NCBI GenBank assembly: GCA_002690875.1
Contig: NZGH01000046.1
Coordinates: 1 to 9,731 of the forward strand
Source of the DNA: Rickettsiales bacterium
GTDB taxonomy: Bacteria; Pseudomonadota; Alphaproteobacteria; TMED127
Reading direction: 5' to 3'
Length of the DNA stretch: 9,731 nucleotides
Shown here one piece after another: positions 1 through 6,757 of the stretch. Below the pieces are notes generated by a model. That model did no database searches. It was given only the letters and a program-made list of their open reading frames with translations, and had not been told where the DNA came from. Every line of letters starts with the position of its first letter. The first letter of the stretch is position 1. The position numbers were made by a program, and so were the translations under genes.

Positions 1-587
1 TCAGGGTTCAAACTATAAGCAATTATGACATTTTCAATTGGCTCTATGTTCTTAAATACATTGATGTTTGTACTTTTTGTTCTAACTTCCAAGTAGGCAT
101 TTGGAATTTTTTTAAAACTTTTTAAAAAAACTTTTAAAAAGTTAGTTATTTTTTCTAATGCTAAACTATCACAATCATAACCTGAAAAAAAACAAAGCTT
201 ATGATTTTTATTTGATGCTTTTTTTTTAATTTCAGTAATAAAGTCGCAAAAGTTAGTAAAGATTACAAAATTGGCAGAATTAAACATGCCTTGAAGAAAG
301 CAATATTTACAATCATATATACAGTTTAGCATGTGAGAAAAATAATAGTTTTCCCTAAATCCAATTGTAAATCTTTGAGGGGTACTCATTATAAAATTTT
401 TTTTTTTTTTTGCGAGAATTACACTCGGTCTTTTTTTTTGTATTCTAAAATTTTGATTTTTTGGGTTAAATATTTCTGAATAGTTTTTACAGTAAATTAA
501 ATTTTCAAATTTTATTCTTTCTAAAATATCAATTGTATTCTTGTCATTTTTTGTATCTTCTTCAAGATAAACTGTTTCAAAATTCAT
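1..587 (-). CDS. Spore photoproduct lyase family radical SAM protein (partial, 3' end off window)
   Basis: This gene is open from an ATG at 587-585 to the window edge, giving the first 195 residues. The diagnostic feature is a CxxxCxxC cluster (C89, C93, C96, within LNCIYDCKYCFLQGMF), the radical SAM motif that ligates a [4Fe-4S] cluster. Other family-like segments are FNPKNQNFRIQKKRP (40-54), NYYFSHMLNC (80-89), FFSGYDCDSL (133-142) and YLEVRTKS (165-172). These match the proteobacterial branch of the spore photoproduct lyase (SplB) family, whose founder repairs the thymine dimer 5-thyminyl-5,6-dihydrothymine in DNA. The substrate of the non-spore-former branch is not certain, so DNA repair is an inference. 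The ATG overlaps the upstream stop as ATGA, implying translational coupling to the nucleosidase-like gene. A run of 15 A (397-411) encodes AKKKKN at 59-64, and family motifs stay in frame on both sides. Confidence 0.88.
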   Translation of the reverse strand, partial: MNFETVYLEEDTKNDKNTIDILERIKFENLIYCKNYSEIFNPKNQNFRIQKKRPSVILAKKKKNFIMSTPQRFTIGFRENYYFSHMLNCIYDCKYCFLQGMFNSANFVIFTNFCDFITEIKKKASNKNHKLCFFSGYDCDSLALEKITNFLKVFLKSFKKIPNAYLEVRTKSTNINVFKNIEPIENVIIAYSLNP

Positions 588-1369
588 AGCTTTAATATTT
601 TTTTTATTTTTAAAATATTATCCTTTGTACTTTTGTTTTGTTCAATTATTTTTTTTGTATTGTTGCTATTATAATAAATTTTTAAGAGATTACTTAACTG
701 GACTCCTTCGGAAAAACTAAATTTTAAGTTTTTAAGTTCTCTATCAATCTTTATTTTAATTTTATTTTGTTTTTCAAAACTTTTTTCCCACAAACTTTTA
801 ATATCAGATATGAATTTATAAATTTGATCAAAATTTTTCTCAAAAATTCTATTTATTATTTGTTTGTCATTAAAATCAATCTTTTGGTATATATTATCTG
901 AGACAATTTTTAATGAATGTATAAATTCTTTTGTTGAATATTTATTTGCTGCAAAAAAAAATCCACTTGATTCCATATCTGATAGTGAATTGTTGTAATC
1001 AAAGTTGGGTTTTGAATAACATGTACAGTTTAATTTTTTTATATTGTACTTTTTAATAAAAAAAGGGTACATAGATTTTTCAGTGTCATTGTCAAAAATT
1101 TTGTCTACTAATAGTAATGTTCCTATTCTTTCCTTGTTATGACCAGCTAACCCTATATTAATCCATAGATTATTTGATAGACCTCTAAATTTAAAAAATG
1201 TATGGGCAACACCTAATGCTGAGTTAACTTTTCCAATCCCTGTAACTGTTAGTGAAATATTATCATTATAAAAAAAATCAAATCCTGATGAAGGGCGAAT
1301 TTTTTTTAGTCTTAATTTTTCTATAAATATTTTACTCTCAAAGGAAGTTGCAGTAATTAAATGAATCAT
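584..1369 (-). CDS. MTA/SAH nucleosidase-like (nucleoside phosphorylase superfamily) protein
   Basis: This 261-residue protein has the order of motifs of the purine nucleoside phosphorylase/MTA-SAH nucleosidase superfamily (PF01048). An N-terminal strand with an acidic residue (ATSFESK, E11) is followed by VTGIGKVNSALG (42-53), NIGLAG (71-76), the ribose-binding type motif SDMESSGFFFAA (130-141, E133) and IVSDN (155-159, D158 at the position of the catalytic Asp). All three acidic positions used by bacterial MTA/SAH nucleosidases therefore seem to be present, which suggests N-glycosidic bond cleavage. The core ends near residue 160. The remaining ~100 residues are Lys/Asn-rich, probably helical, and unlike the compact ~230-residue MTAN enzymes. 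The start directly abuts the stop of the methyltransferase-like gene, and the stop overlaps the radical SAM gene by four bases. The true substrate is unknown; MTA, SAH, 5'-deoxyadenosine or a modified nucleoside are all possible. Confidence 0.78.
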   Translation of the reverse strand: MIHLITATSFESKIFIEKLRLKKIRPSSGFDFFYNDNISLTVTGIGKVNSALGVAHTFFKFRGLSNNLWINIGLAGHNKERIGTLLLVDKIFDNDTEKSMYPFFIKKYNIKKLNCTCYSKPNFDYNNSLSDMESSGFFFAANKYSTKEFIHSLKIVSDNIYQKIDFNDKQIINRIFEKNFDQIYKFISDIKSLWEKSFEKQNKIKIKIDRELKNLKFSFSEGVQLSNLLKIYYNSNNTKKIIEQNKSTKDNILKIKKILKL

Positions 1370-2158
1370 TTATGGCTTAATAAATTTTAGTGTCATTCTA
1401 TCACTTTCGCCAATTTGAAGAAATTTATCTTTTTGTTTATCTCCTAGGATTAATCTTGGTGGCAAAGTCCAGACTCCTTTTTCATAATCTTTTGTATCCT
1501 TAGTGTTAGCATTAATTTCTGATTTGTTTATGAATTTGAATCCTTGTTTTTCAATAAATTTTATTAAAAATGACTGTTTTACGTACCCATTTTTAAAATC
1601 ATTTTTTGAGTTTTCATTTGCTCTATGTTGAACAATACCTAAAATCCCACCTTTTTTCATAATTTGATAAATTGATTTGTATACATTATCTGCTGTCTTA
1701 GAACCGAGCCAATTATGAGTATTTCTAAAAGTTAAAACCAGATCAAAATCTTTTACTTCTGAATCTAAAAAATTTTTCTCATTGAAGTAAATCGATTTAA
1801 CTTCTCCGAATTTTTCAATATTTTTATTGAAATAATTATCAAATTCTATCTGATTTTTTTCGATAATTTTTATAGGTGGTTTTTTATATTTAGTGACATA
1901 ATACCCTTTGCTATTTTTTAGATAGAAGGAAAGAACTTCGGAGTACCAGCCATTACCTGGTGAAACTTCAAGAACCTTCATTTTATTATTAATTTCGAAA
2001 AAAGTTAATGTTTCATATGGGTTTCTAAAGTTATCTCTTTTAATATTTTCAATTTTTCTATTTTGATTCAATATTGCATTTTTTAACAGTTCATCGGAAT
2101 AAGATTCGAATGAGGTTAGAAGTATAACAAAAAAAATTAGTTTAATCATTATTTGCAT
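1370..2158 (-). CDS. Exported methyltransferase-like protein (COG4798 type)
   Basis: This protein of 262 residues starts with a hydrophobic segment followed by a polar stretch (IKLIFFVILLTSFESYSDE, 5-23), which reads as a signal peptide with cleavage near residue 21. A Rossmann-type SAM methyltransferase core follows. Motif I is KVLEVSPGNGWYSEVL (61-76), the motif IV region is DLVLTFRNTHNW (139-150), and GGILGIVQHRA (170-180) forms the next strand. The C-terminus has ESDRMTLKFIKP. This arrangement resembles the predicted methyltransferases of COG4798, which often carry export signals although SAM is cytoplasmic. The substrate is unknown and catalysis is unproven. The ATG shares one base with the upstream stop (TAATG), and the stop directly precedes the nucleosidase-like ATG. 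An internal Met at residue 4 would give an equally good signal peptide, so the start could be three codons later. Confidence 0.8.
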   Translation of the reverse strand: MQIMIKLIFFVILLTSFESYSDELLKNAILNQNRKIENIKRDNFRNPYETLTFFEINNKMKVLEVSPGNGWYSEVLSFYLKNSKGYYVTKYKKPPIKIIEKNQIEFDNYFNKNIEKFGEVKSIYFNEKNFLDSEVKDFDLVLTFRNTHNWLGSKTADNVYKSIYQIMKKGGILGIVQHRANENSKNDFKNGYVKQSFLIKFIEKQGFKFINKSEINANTKDTKDYEKGVWTLPPRLILGDKQKDKFLQIGESDRMTLKFIKP

Positions 2159-2661
2159 TATGAAACACTATCAATCATATCGTCTATTGAAAAGGTTTTA
2201 TTAATAACGTCGTTTAGAAGACCTAATTCTGATTCATTAGTTATATCCCAGCCTATAGGTGCTTTATTGGTAAGTCCAGATCTACATGAAAATGTAAATA
2301 CCTTAAAATCTTTTAAAGCTTTCTCAGGGTCAATTTCTAGACTAGATTTTGCTTTATATGCATCTTTTTTAAATATCCCTTTCTGGTTAGGGTTTATGTC
2401 AGTAACAATGTGATACATGTAATGATTTAAAAACATAAATGGATCTTTACTTTTCAATTCACCTAAAAATTGTAAGAAAAGATTTACGCCAAGTTCTATT
2501 GATTCTTGGTTTAAATCATCGTACATTTCTGCAAAAAAGTTGGTGTATTTTTTTTGCGTTACAAAAATTCCAATATCCCTAACAACATAATCATATACTG
2601 TAATTGAGACTATTATTTTGTACAGCCAAAGTGGGCAAAAATTTTTCCATTCTTTATTCAT
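2158..2661 (-). CDS. Hypothetical protein, 167 aa
   Basis: I do not recognise this family. It is probably a real gene because it fits tightly in the operon: its ATG is one base after the stop of the complex I subunit, and its stop shares a base with the next ATG. The N-terminal half is aromatic-rich (CPLWLYKIIVSITVYDYVV, 9-27; FFAEMYDDL, 42-50; FLNHYMYHIVTDINP, 77-91). The segment at 11-27 is hydrophobic but broken by Lys and Asp, so it is more likely a buried helix than a membrane anchor. The C-terminal half is polar, with SCRSGL (125-130), PIGWDI (135-140) and an acidic tail. There are two cysteines (C9, C126) and no obvious metal, nucleotide or catalytic motif. Context suggests a link to its neighbours, but no function can be assigned. 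Confidence 0.7.
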   Translation of the reverse strand: MNKEWKNFCPLWLYKIIVSITVYDYVVRDIGIFVTQKKYTNFFAEMYDDLNQESIELGVNLFLQFLGELKSKDPFMFLNHYMYHIVTDINPNQKGIFKKDAYKAKSSLEIDPEKALKDFKVFTFSCRSGLTNKAPIGWDITNESELGLLNDVINKTFSIDDMIDSVS

Positions 2662-2662
2662 T

Positions 2663-2956
2663 CTAATTTTTTTTTATGAAGTTTTGAGCATAAGACTTTT
2701 TAATAATTTTTCTTTTTAATGGTTCTATAACTTTATAATTGTAATTATTTGTTTGGGCAAATCTTTTTGCCTCCTCAAGAGTTTTAAAAAATAATTCAAT
2801 TTTTTTTTCTGGGTTTGTACTTCCATCCCAACCAAATTTTGGACTTTTATATGATTCGTTTATATTTGAGTTAGTTAAACACCATTTTGTAGTGTTAAGA
2901 AGTCCAGATTGCATAGATGATTTTGCTGGCTTATAAATAATAAAATTAATTTTCAT
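2663..2956 (-). CDS. NDUFS4-like complex I accessory subunit (ETC complex I subunit conserved region family)
   Basis: This 97-residue protein matches the bacterial homologue of mitochondrial NDUFS4 (PF04800), a supernumerary subunit of NADH:ubiquinone oxidoreductase found mainly in Alphaproteobacteria. Recognisable elements are IYKPAKSSMQSG (7-18), the conserved Trp in KWCL (24-27), FGWDGS (41-46), the EEAKRFA helix (61-67), YKVIEP (74-79) and SYAQNF (88-93). The protein ends soon after the last motif and lacks the longer C-terminal tail common in relatives. It should sit on the cytoplasmic matrix-like arm of complex I, where family members help stabilise the NADH-binding module; that role is from family knowledge. 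It overlaps the 3' end of the cystathionine lyase gene by 11 bases, while no core nuo genes are in the window. This separation of an accessory subunit from the nuo cluster is normal for the family. Confidence 0.9.
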   Translation of the reverse strand: MKINFIIYKPAKSSMQSGLLNTTKWCLTNSNINESYKSPKFGWDGSTNPEKKIELFFKTLEEAKRFAQTNNYNYKVIEPLKRKIIKKSYAQNFIKKN

Positions 2957-4103
2957 AATTTCTTAAGGCTCTCTCTAAATCGTTAATTAAATCAGTAGAT
3001 GATTCTAATCCAACGTGAATTCTAAACCAATATTCAGTATTTTTCGAGAATTTTTTTGTTGGTTTAAGATTATTTATTGGAATTATAAGACTTTCATATC
3101 CTCCCCAACTAAAACCAATTTTAAAAATATTTAATTTGTCAATAAAAGTATTGACATTTTTTTTGTTGTGAATTGAAAAACTAATTAAACCATTACTAAG
3201 TGTATGATATTTTTTCCATAAATCATGAAACTTATTATTCTTATCTGGAAGATAAAGTATTGTTTTAACAATATTTTTAGTTTTTAAAAAGTTGAAAACT
3301 TTTTCGGCGTTTTTACTATGTTTTTCTATCCTCAATTTTAACGTTTTTAAACCTTTTGTTGCATGAAAACAACTTTCAGGTGAAACATAATCTCCTAATC
3401 TAACGGAGGTTGTTTTAATAGTTTTTGCTAATTCATTTGAATTTGATGCAATTAATCCTAAAAAATTATCTGAGTGGCCTGAAAAATATTTTGTTAATGA
3501 TTCTATAGTTATGTCTACTCCATTTTCTAATGGATTGCATCCTAGGAATGTTGACCATGTATTATCCATAATTGTAATTATTTTTTTTTTTTTACAGATT
3601 TTAACAATTTCTTTTAAATCTAAAACTTCATAATTAAGTGATCCAGGAGACTCGATATAAAGAATCTTTGTTTTATTATTAATAAATTTTTCAATATTTT
3701 TTCTTTTACTTGAATAAAAATGAGTTTTAATTCCAAATTTTTTTAACTCATGAGTTGCGAAATTATAAACTGGTTCATAACAATTTTCAGAAATTAAGAT
3801 TTCGTCATCTTTTTTTAACAAGGATAAAAGTGTAATTGTTATCGCTGAAAGTCCTGAGCTAGTTACCACTGTATTTTTTGCTTTATAAAGTTTTGAGCTT
3901 AGTTTCTCAAATCTTCTAGTAGTATAATTACTAATCCTTCCATAGTAAGGTACGTTAAATCTATTCTTCCTTGCATTTAAAAACGATTTATAGTTTTTAA
4001 AAATCAATGTTGAGTTTTTATATATTGGATCACTAATTGAACCATGATGGGTTTCAGGATTAACACCATAATGAATTGTTTCTGTTCTTATTTTTTTCCC
4101 CAT
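2946..4103 (-). CDS. metC: Cystathionine beta-lyase family PLP enzyme
   Basis: This 385-residue protein is a full-length member of the Cys/Met metabolism PLP-dependent family (PF01053, fold type I). The PLP lysine is K205 in SLTKYFSGHSDNFLG (202-216). D180 in IMDNTW contacts the pyridine nitrogen, YYGR (53-56) supplies the Tyr/Arg that bind phosphate from the partner subunit, SSGLSAI (82-88) is the phosphate loop, and RIHVGLE (361-367) holds the carboxylate-binding Arg. The segment FSWGGYESL (331-339) is typical of cystathionine beta-lyases, which convert cystathionine to homocysteine, pyruvate and ammonia. A gamma-lyase, gamma-synthase or sulfhydrylase activity cannot be excluded from sequence alone. 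The start is set by the usual N-terminal layout (TETIHYGVNPETHHGSI) and overlaps the sulfurtransferase gene by 16 bases. It fits with the upstream cysteine synthase and sulfurtransferase as a sulfur amino acid operon. Confidence 0.88.
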   Translation of the reverse strand: MGKKIRTETIHYGVNPETHHGSISDPIYKNSTLIFKNYKSFLNARKNRFNVPYYGRISNYTTRRFEKLSSKLYKAKNTVVTSSGLSAITITLLSLLKKDDEILISENCYEPVYNFATHELKKFGIKTHFYSSKRKNIEKFINNKTKILYIESPGSLNYEVLDLKEIVKICKKKKIITIMDNTWSTFLGCNPLENGVDITIESLTKYFSGHSDNFLGLIASNSNELAKTIKTTSVRLGDYVSPESCFHATKGLKTLKLRIEKHSKNAEKVFNFLKTKNIVKTILYLPDKNNKFHDLWKKYHTLSNGLISFSIHNKKNVNTFIDKLNIFKIGFSWGGYESLIIPINNLKPTKKFSKNTEYWFRIHVGLESSTDLINDLERALRNYEN

Positions 4104-4918
4104 TGCGCCCAGGATCCATCATATAATTTTAGATTTTGAACACCAAGTAAATTGAGTCCAAATATTACATTACATGCAGTCACACCAGAACCACATGTGC
4201 AGATAATTTCATTAATGAATAAAAAGTTAACTTTTCTTTCAAGTCTTTTTTTAAGAATTGATTTACTTAAAAACCTCCCCTTTTTATCAACTAAACTTGT
4301 GAAAGGAATATTAATACTCCCAGGAATATTTCCTTTTTTTAAATGTTTTCTTGGTTCTTCCTCTAAGCCTAAAAACCTATTTTTTGGTCTAGCATCAATT
4401 ATTAAAGTTTTTTTGTCTTTAATTTTGTTTTTTACATATTGTTGATTAACTACCATCATTTTATTCACTTTAAGGTTTAATCTTTTTATTGGGGTGATTT
4501 TTTTTTGATTGCCAACTCTAAAATTATTTTCTTTCCAATATTTTAAACCTCCATTCAATATTTTTATACTTTTAAAATTATAATAAGCAAATGTAAACCA
4601 GACTCTTGATGAACAAAAAAACCCAACCTGATCGTATACAACTACATCATTATCTGTTGAAATTCCGTTTTTTTTTAAAAAACTTTTAAACTTTTCTTTC
4701 TTAGGCAACATATGTGGAACAGAATCATCTAAATCAGAATATTTTTCTAGATCAAAATAAATTGCACCAGGTATATGCCCTTTGTTATATTCTTCTTTTC
4801 CTTTTTTTTTATCTTTTATATACCACCTACAATCAATTATTTTTAATTGATCGTTGTTAATAATTTTGTTTAATTTAAAAGGACTGATAATATTTTTACT
4901 AAATTCATTCATAGCCAT
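4088..4918 (-). CDS. sseA: 3-mercaptopyruvate/thiosulfate sulfurtransferase (tandem rhodanese)
   Basis: Two rhodanese domains are visible: an inactive N-terminal one (about 13-135, with IIDCRW, GHIPGAIYFDL at 48-58 and LNGGLKYW at 121-128) and a catalytic C-terminal one (about 155-276, with IIDARP, GNIPGSINIPF and DGSWAQWG). The active loop is CGSGVTAC (242-249) with nucleophile C242. The CGSGVT form is characteristic of 3-mercaptopyruvate sulfurtransferases rather than thiosulfate-preferring rhodaneses, although in vivo donors are not predictable. The enzyme would form a persulfide and pass sulfane sulfur to thiol acceptors. It lies between cysteine synthase and cystathionine lyase genes with overlaps on both sides. 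Two starts are possible: ATG 4918 gives MAMNEF, and ATG 4912 gives MNEF with a classic ATGA overlap with the upstream stop. The second may be the real start. Confidence 0.9.
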   Translation of the reverse strand: MAMNEFSKNIISPFKLNKIINNDQLKIIDCRWYIKDKKKGKEEYNKGHIPGAIYFDLEKYSDLDDSVPHMLPKKEKFKSFLKKNGISTDNDVVVYDQVGFFCSSRVWFTFAYYNFKSIKILNGGLKYWKENNFRVGNQKKITPIKRLNLKVNKMMVVNQQYVKNKIKDKKTLIIDARPKNRFLGLEEEPRKHLKKGNIPGSINIPFTSLVDKKGRFLSKSILKKRLERKVNFLFINEIICTCGSGVTACNVIFGLNLLGVQNLKLYDGSWAQWGKK

Positions 4919-5907
4919 TCGGGTATAGGAAGTTTTGCTTTTTTTAGAAAGGTTTTATTAAATATTTTGCTTTCATATTTAGTTCCATAATCACATAGTA
5001 TTGTGACTATATTTTTGTTTCTACCCAATTTTTTTCCTAATTCTATTGCTCCCATTATGTTAATACCTGATGAGCCTCCAAGAATTAATCCTTCAGCCTT
5101 AATCATTTTAAAAACTAAATTAAGCGCATCCCAATCAGAAATTTGAAAAAAATCGTCAATTAAGATGTTCTCTAGATTTTTTGTTATTCTTCCTTGACCA
5201 ATTCCTTCTGTAATTGAAGAGCCAGAAGATTCTAATTTTCCATTTTTAAAAAAATTAAACATCGCAGAACCAAATGGATCAGCTAGCCCAATCATAATGT
5301 TTTTATTCTTTTCTTTTAAATATTTACTCATTCCTGCTAACGTGCCTCCTGTTCCAATAGAGCATATAAAAGCATCAATTTTACCATCTAACTGTGACCA
5401 AATTTCTGGTCCTGTGGTTAAATAATGCGATTTTTTATTAGACAGGTTATCAAACTGGTTAGCCCATAAAACTCCGTTAGGATTGTTTATTTTCTTTGAT
5501 AAGGCTTCGGAGTAACGAATGTAGTTTCCAGGGTTTTTATAAGGCACTGCTTCAACTAAGTGAAGTTCAGCACCACAAAGTTTTAGCATTTTTTTTTTTT
5601 CATTACTTTGAGTTTTGGGCATTACAATTATTGATTTCATTCCTAATGAATTTCCTACAAGAGTCAAACCTATTCCAGTATTTCCAGCTGTGCCTTCCAC
5701 TATTGTTCCGCCTTTGTCTATTGATTTTGTCTTAATCGCGTCAAGAATTATCTGTCTTGCTGGTCTATCTTTTACAGATCCACCAGGATTTAAAAATTCA
5801 CATTTTCCATAAATATTACAACCAGAAATCTCTGAAGCTAATTTTAATTTAATAAGAGGAGTATTACCTATAGCTTCAAAAAAATTTTTTTTAGTTTCTT
5901 TAAACAT
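4909..5907 (-). CDS. cysK: Cysteine synthase family PLP enzyme (long alphaproteobacterial type)
   Basis: This fold-type II PLP enzyme of 332 residues has the PLP Schiff-base lysine K46 in NPGGSVKDRPA (40-50), the substrate/carboxylate loop EGTAGNTGIGL (71-81), the phosphate-binding GTGGTLAG (185-192), and GGSSGIN (277-283) near the pyridine ring. It makes cysteine from O-acetylserine and sulfide if it is a true synthase. It differs from the E. coli CysK pattern: EGTAGNTG replaces EPTSGNTG, there is a GSSITEGIGQGR loop (229-240), and the tail CDYGTKYESKIFN...PIPEWL is longer. These features are typical of a subgroup common in Alphaproteobacteria and also known from fungi. Because cystathionine beta-synthases share this fold, serine plus homocysteine chemistry is an alternative. 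It is the first gene of the eight-gene minus-strand run. No clear Shine-Dalgarno sequence precedes the ATG. Confidence 0.87.
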   Translation of the reverse strand: MFKETKKNFFEAIGNTPLIKLKLASEISGCNIYGKCEFLNPGGSVKDRPARQIILDAIKTKSIDKGGTIVEGTAGNTGIGLTLVGNSLGMKSIIVMPKTQSNEKKKMLKLCGAELHLVEAVPYKNPGNYIRYSEALSKKINNPNGVLWANQFDNLSNKKSHYLTTGPEIWSQLDGKIDAFICSIGTGGTLAGMSKYLKEKNKNIMIGLADPFGSAMFNFFKNGKLESSGSSITEGIGQGRITKNLENILIDDFFQISDWDALNLVFKMIKAEGLILGGSSGINIMGAIELGKKLGRNKNIVTILCDYGTKYESKIFNKTFLKKAKLPIPEWL

Positions 5908-6037
5908 TTTAAAATCTAGTAATTAAGTTAGTTAACAAAAAATATTAAGGTTTTATTGTAATTTAATAAATTGATAATGATATATTAGTAATTATTTTTG
6001 AAAAAAAATCTATCTTTAATCAATTTATCTATCTGTC
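5908..6037. promoter_or_regulatory. Divergent intergenic promoter region
   Basis: This 130-base spacer is the only sizeable non-coding interval and must hold promoters for the leftward sulfur operon and the rightward ABC exporter. It is almost pure A/T, which makes individual hexamers weak evidence. For the minus strand, TACAAT at 5960-5955 or TATCAT at 5982-5977 could be a -10. For the plus strand, TTGTAA (5956-5961) and TATATT (5981-5986) could be a -35/-10 pair, but their 19-base spacing is long. I found no stem-loop convincing enough to call a riboswitch or operator. Confidence 0.5.
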
Positions 6038-6757
6038 GTGAATGATTCCTTTATAAATGTAGTTAACCTTGTTAAAAACTTTGATAATCAATCAGTAATC
6101 AAAAACATTTCTTTTAATGTAAACAAAAATTCAATTGTTGGTATATTAGGAAAGAACGGTGCTGGAAAGACTACACTTTTGGGGATTCTTTTAGGTTTAA
6201 TTACTCCAACAAAAGGTGATGTTTATATTTTCGGTAAAAATTTAAAATCTTACAAAAAGGAAATTTTAAGCCAAATAAACTTTCAGAGTCCATATGTCGA
6301 TCTCCCCAAAAAAATGACAGTTGAACAGAATCTTTCTTTTTATTCTAGATTATATGGTGTTAAAAACTTCAATAAAGTCATTGAAACTCTTGTGAGTGAC
6401 TTAAAAATTAATGATTTACTAAAAAAAAATTATGGTTCATTATCCGCTGGTCAGAAAACTAAAATTAATTTGTGTAAAGCATTACTCAATAAACCTAAAC
6501 TTTTACTATTAGATGAACCTACTGCATCATTAGACCCAGAAACGTCAATATTTATAAGAAATTATTTGTTAGCATACCAAAAGAAAAATAAATCATCTAT
6601 TCTCCTTACCTCTCATAATTTAAATGAAGTTCAGGCAATGTGTTCAAATATTATACTTCTTAAGTCAGGAGTAATTGTTTCTCAAGGAAATATTAAACAA
6701 ATATTAAAAGATTATAATTACAAAACTTTAATAGAGTTATTTTTGAGCGAGGGATAA
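6038..6757 (+). CDS. ABC-2 type exporter, ATP-binding subunit
   Basis: This 239-residue nucleotide-binding domain is complete. It has Walker A GKNGAGKT (38-45), Q-loop Q83 (NFQSP), signature LSAGQ (135-139), Walker B LLLLDE (155-160), D-loop SLD (164-166) and switch H193 (TSHN). The signature has LSAGQ rather than LSGGQ, and it is followed by KTKINL in place of the more common RQRVAL; both variants occur in ABC-2 exporter ATPases. It should drive the membrane subunit encoded immediately downstream, with the permease start directly abutting its stop. The start is GTG at 6038: an in-frame stop lies at 6017, no upstream ATG is in frame, and the ATG at 6042 is in a different frame that closes at once. 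The C-terminus is short with no extra domain. The substrate cannot be read from sequence; glycan, lipid or drug export are all seen in this class. Confidence 0.9.
   Translation: MNDSFINVVNLVKNFDNQSVIKNISFNVNKNSIVGILGKNGAGKTTLLGILLGLITPTKGDVYIFGKNLKSYKKEILSQINFQSPYVDLPKKMTVEQNLSFYSRLYGVKNFNKVIETLVSDLKINDLLKKNYGSLSAGQKTKINLCKALLNKPKLLLLDEPTASLDPETSIFIRNYLLAYQKKNKSSILLTSHNLNEVQAMCSNIILLKSGVIVSQGNIKQILKDYNYKTLIELFLSEG
6749..6753 (+). promoter_or_regulatory. Ribosome binding site supporting TTG start of the permease
   Basis: GAGGG lies at the 3' end of the ATPase gene, four bases upstream of the TTG at 6758. Shine-Dalgarno-like sequences are scarce elsewhere in the window, so this one helps to justify the unusual start codon. 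The spacing is slightly short. Confidence 0.45.

Noticed and set aside
2153..2413. Plus-strand open frame of 86 codons
   Set aside because: Entirely antisense to the 167-residue gene and the methyltransferase start, with no motif, and unlikely given operon-like spacing on the other strand.
4152..4445. Plus-strand open frame of 97 codons
   Set aside because: Antisense to the catalytic domain of the sulfurtransferase, no family features.
5496..5812. Two overlapping plus-strand frames opposite cysteine synthase
   Set aside because: Both lie opposite highly conserved cysteine synthase motifs and have no recognisable family features of their own.
5908..6037. SAM-type riboswitch in front of the cysteine synthase operon
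   Set aside because: Sulfur amino acid genes in SAR11-like genomes can carry SAM riboswitches, so I looked for one. The leader is short and nearly all A/T with no G/C stems or pseudoknot-like pairing that I could see.
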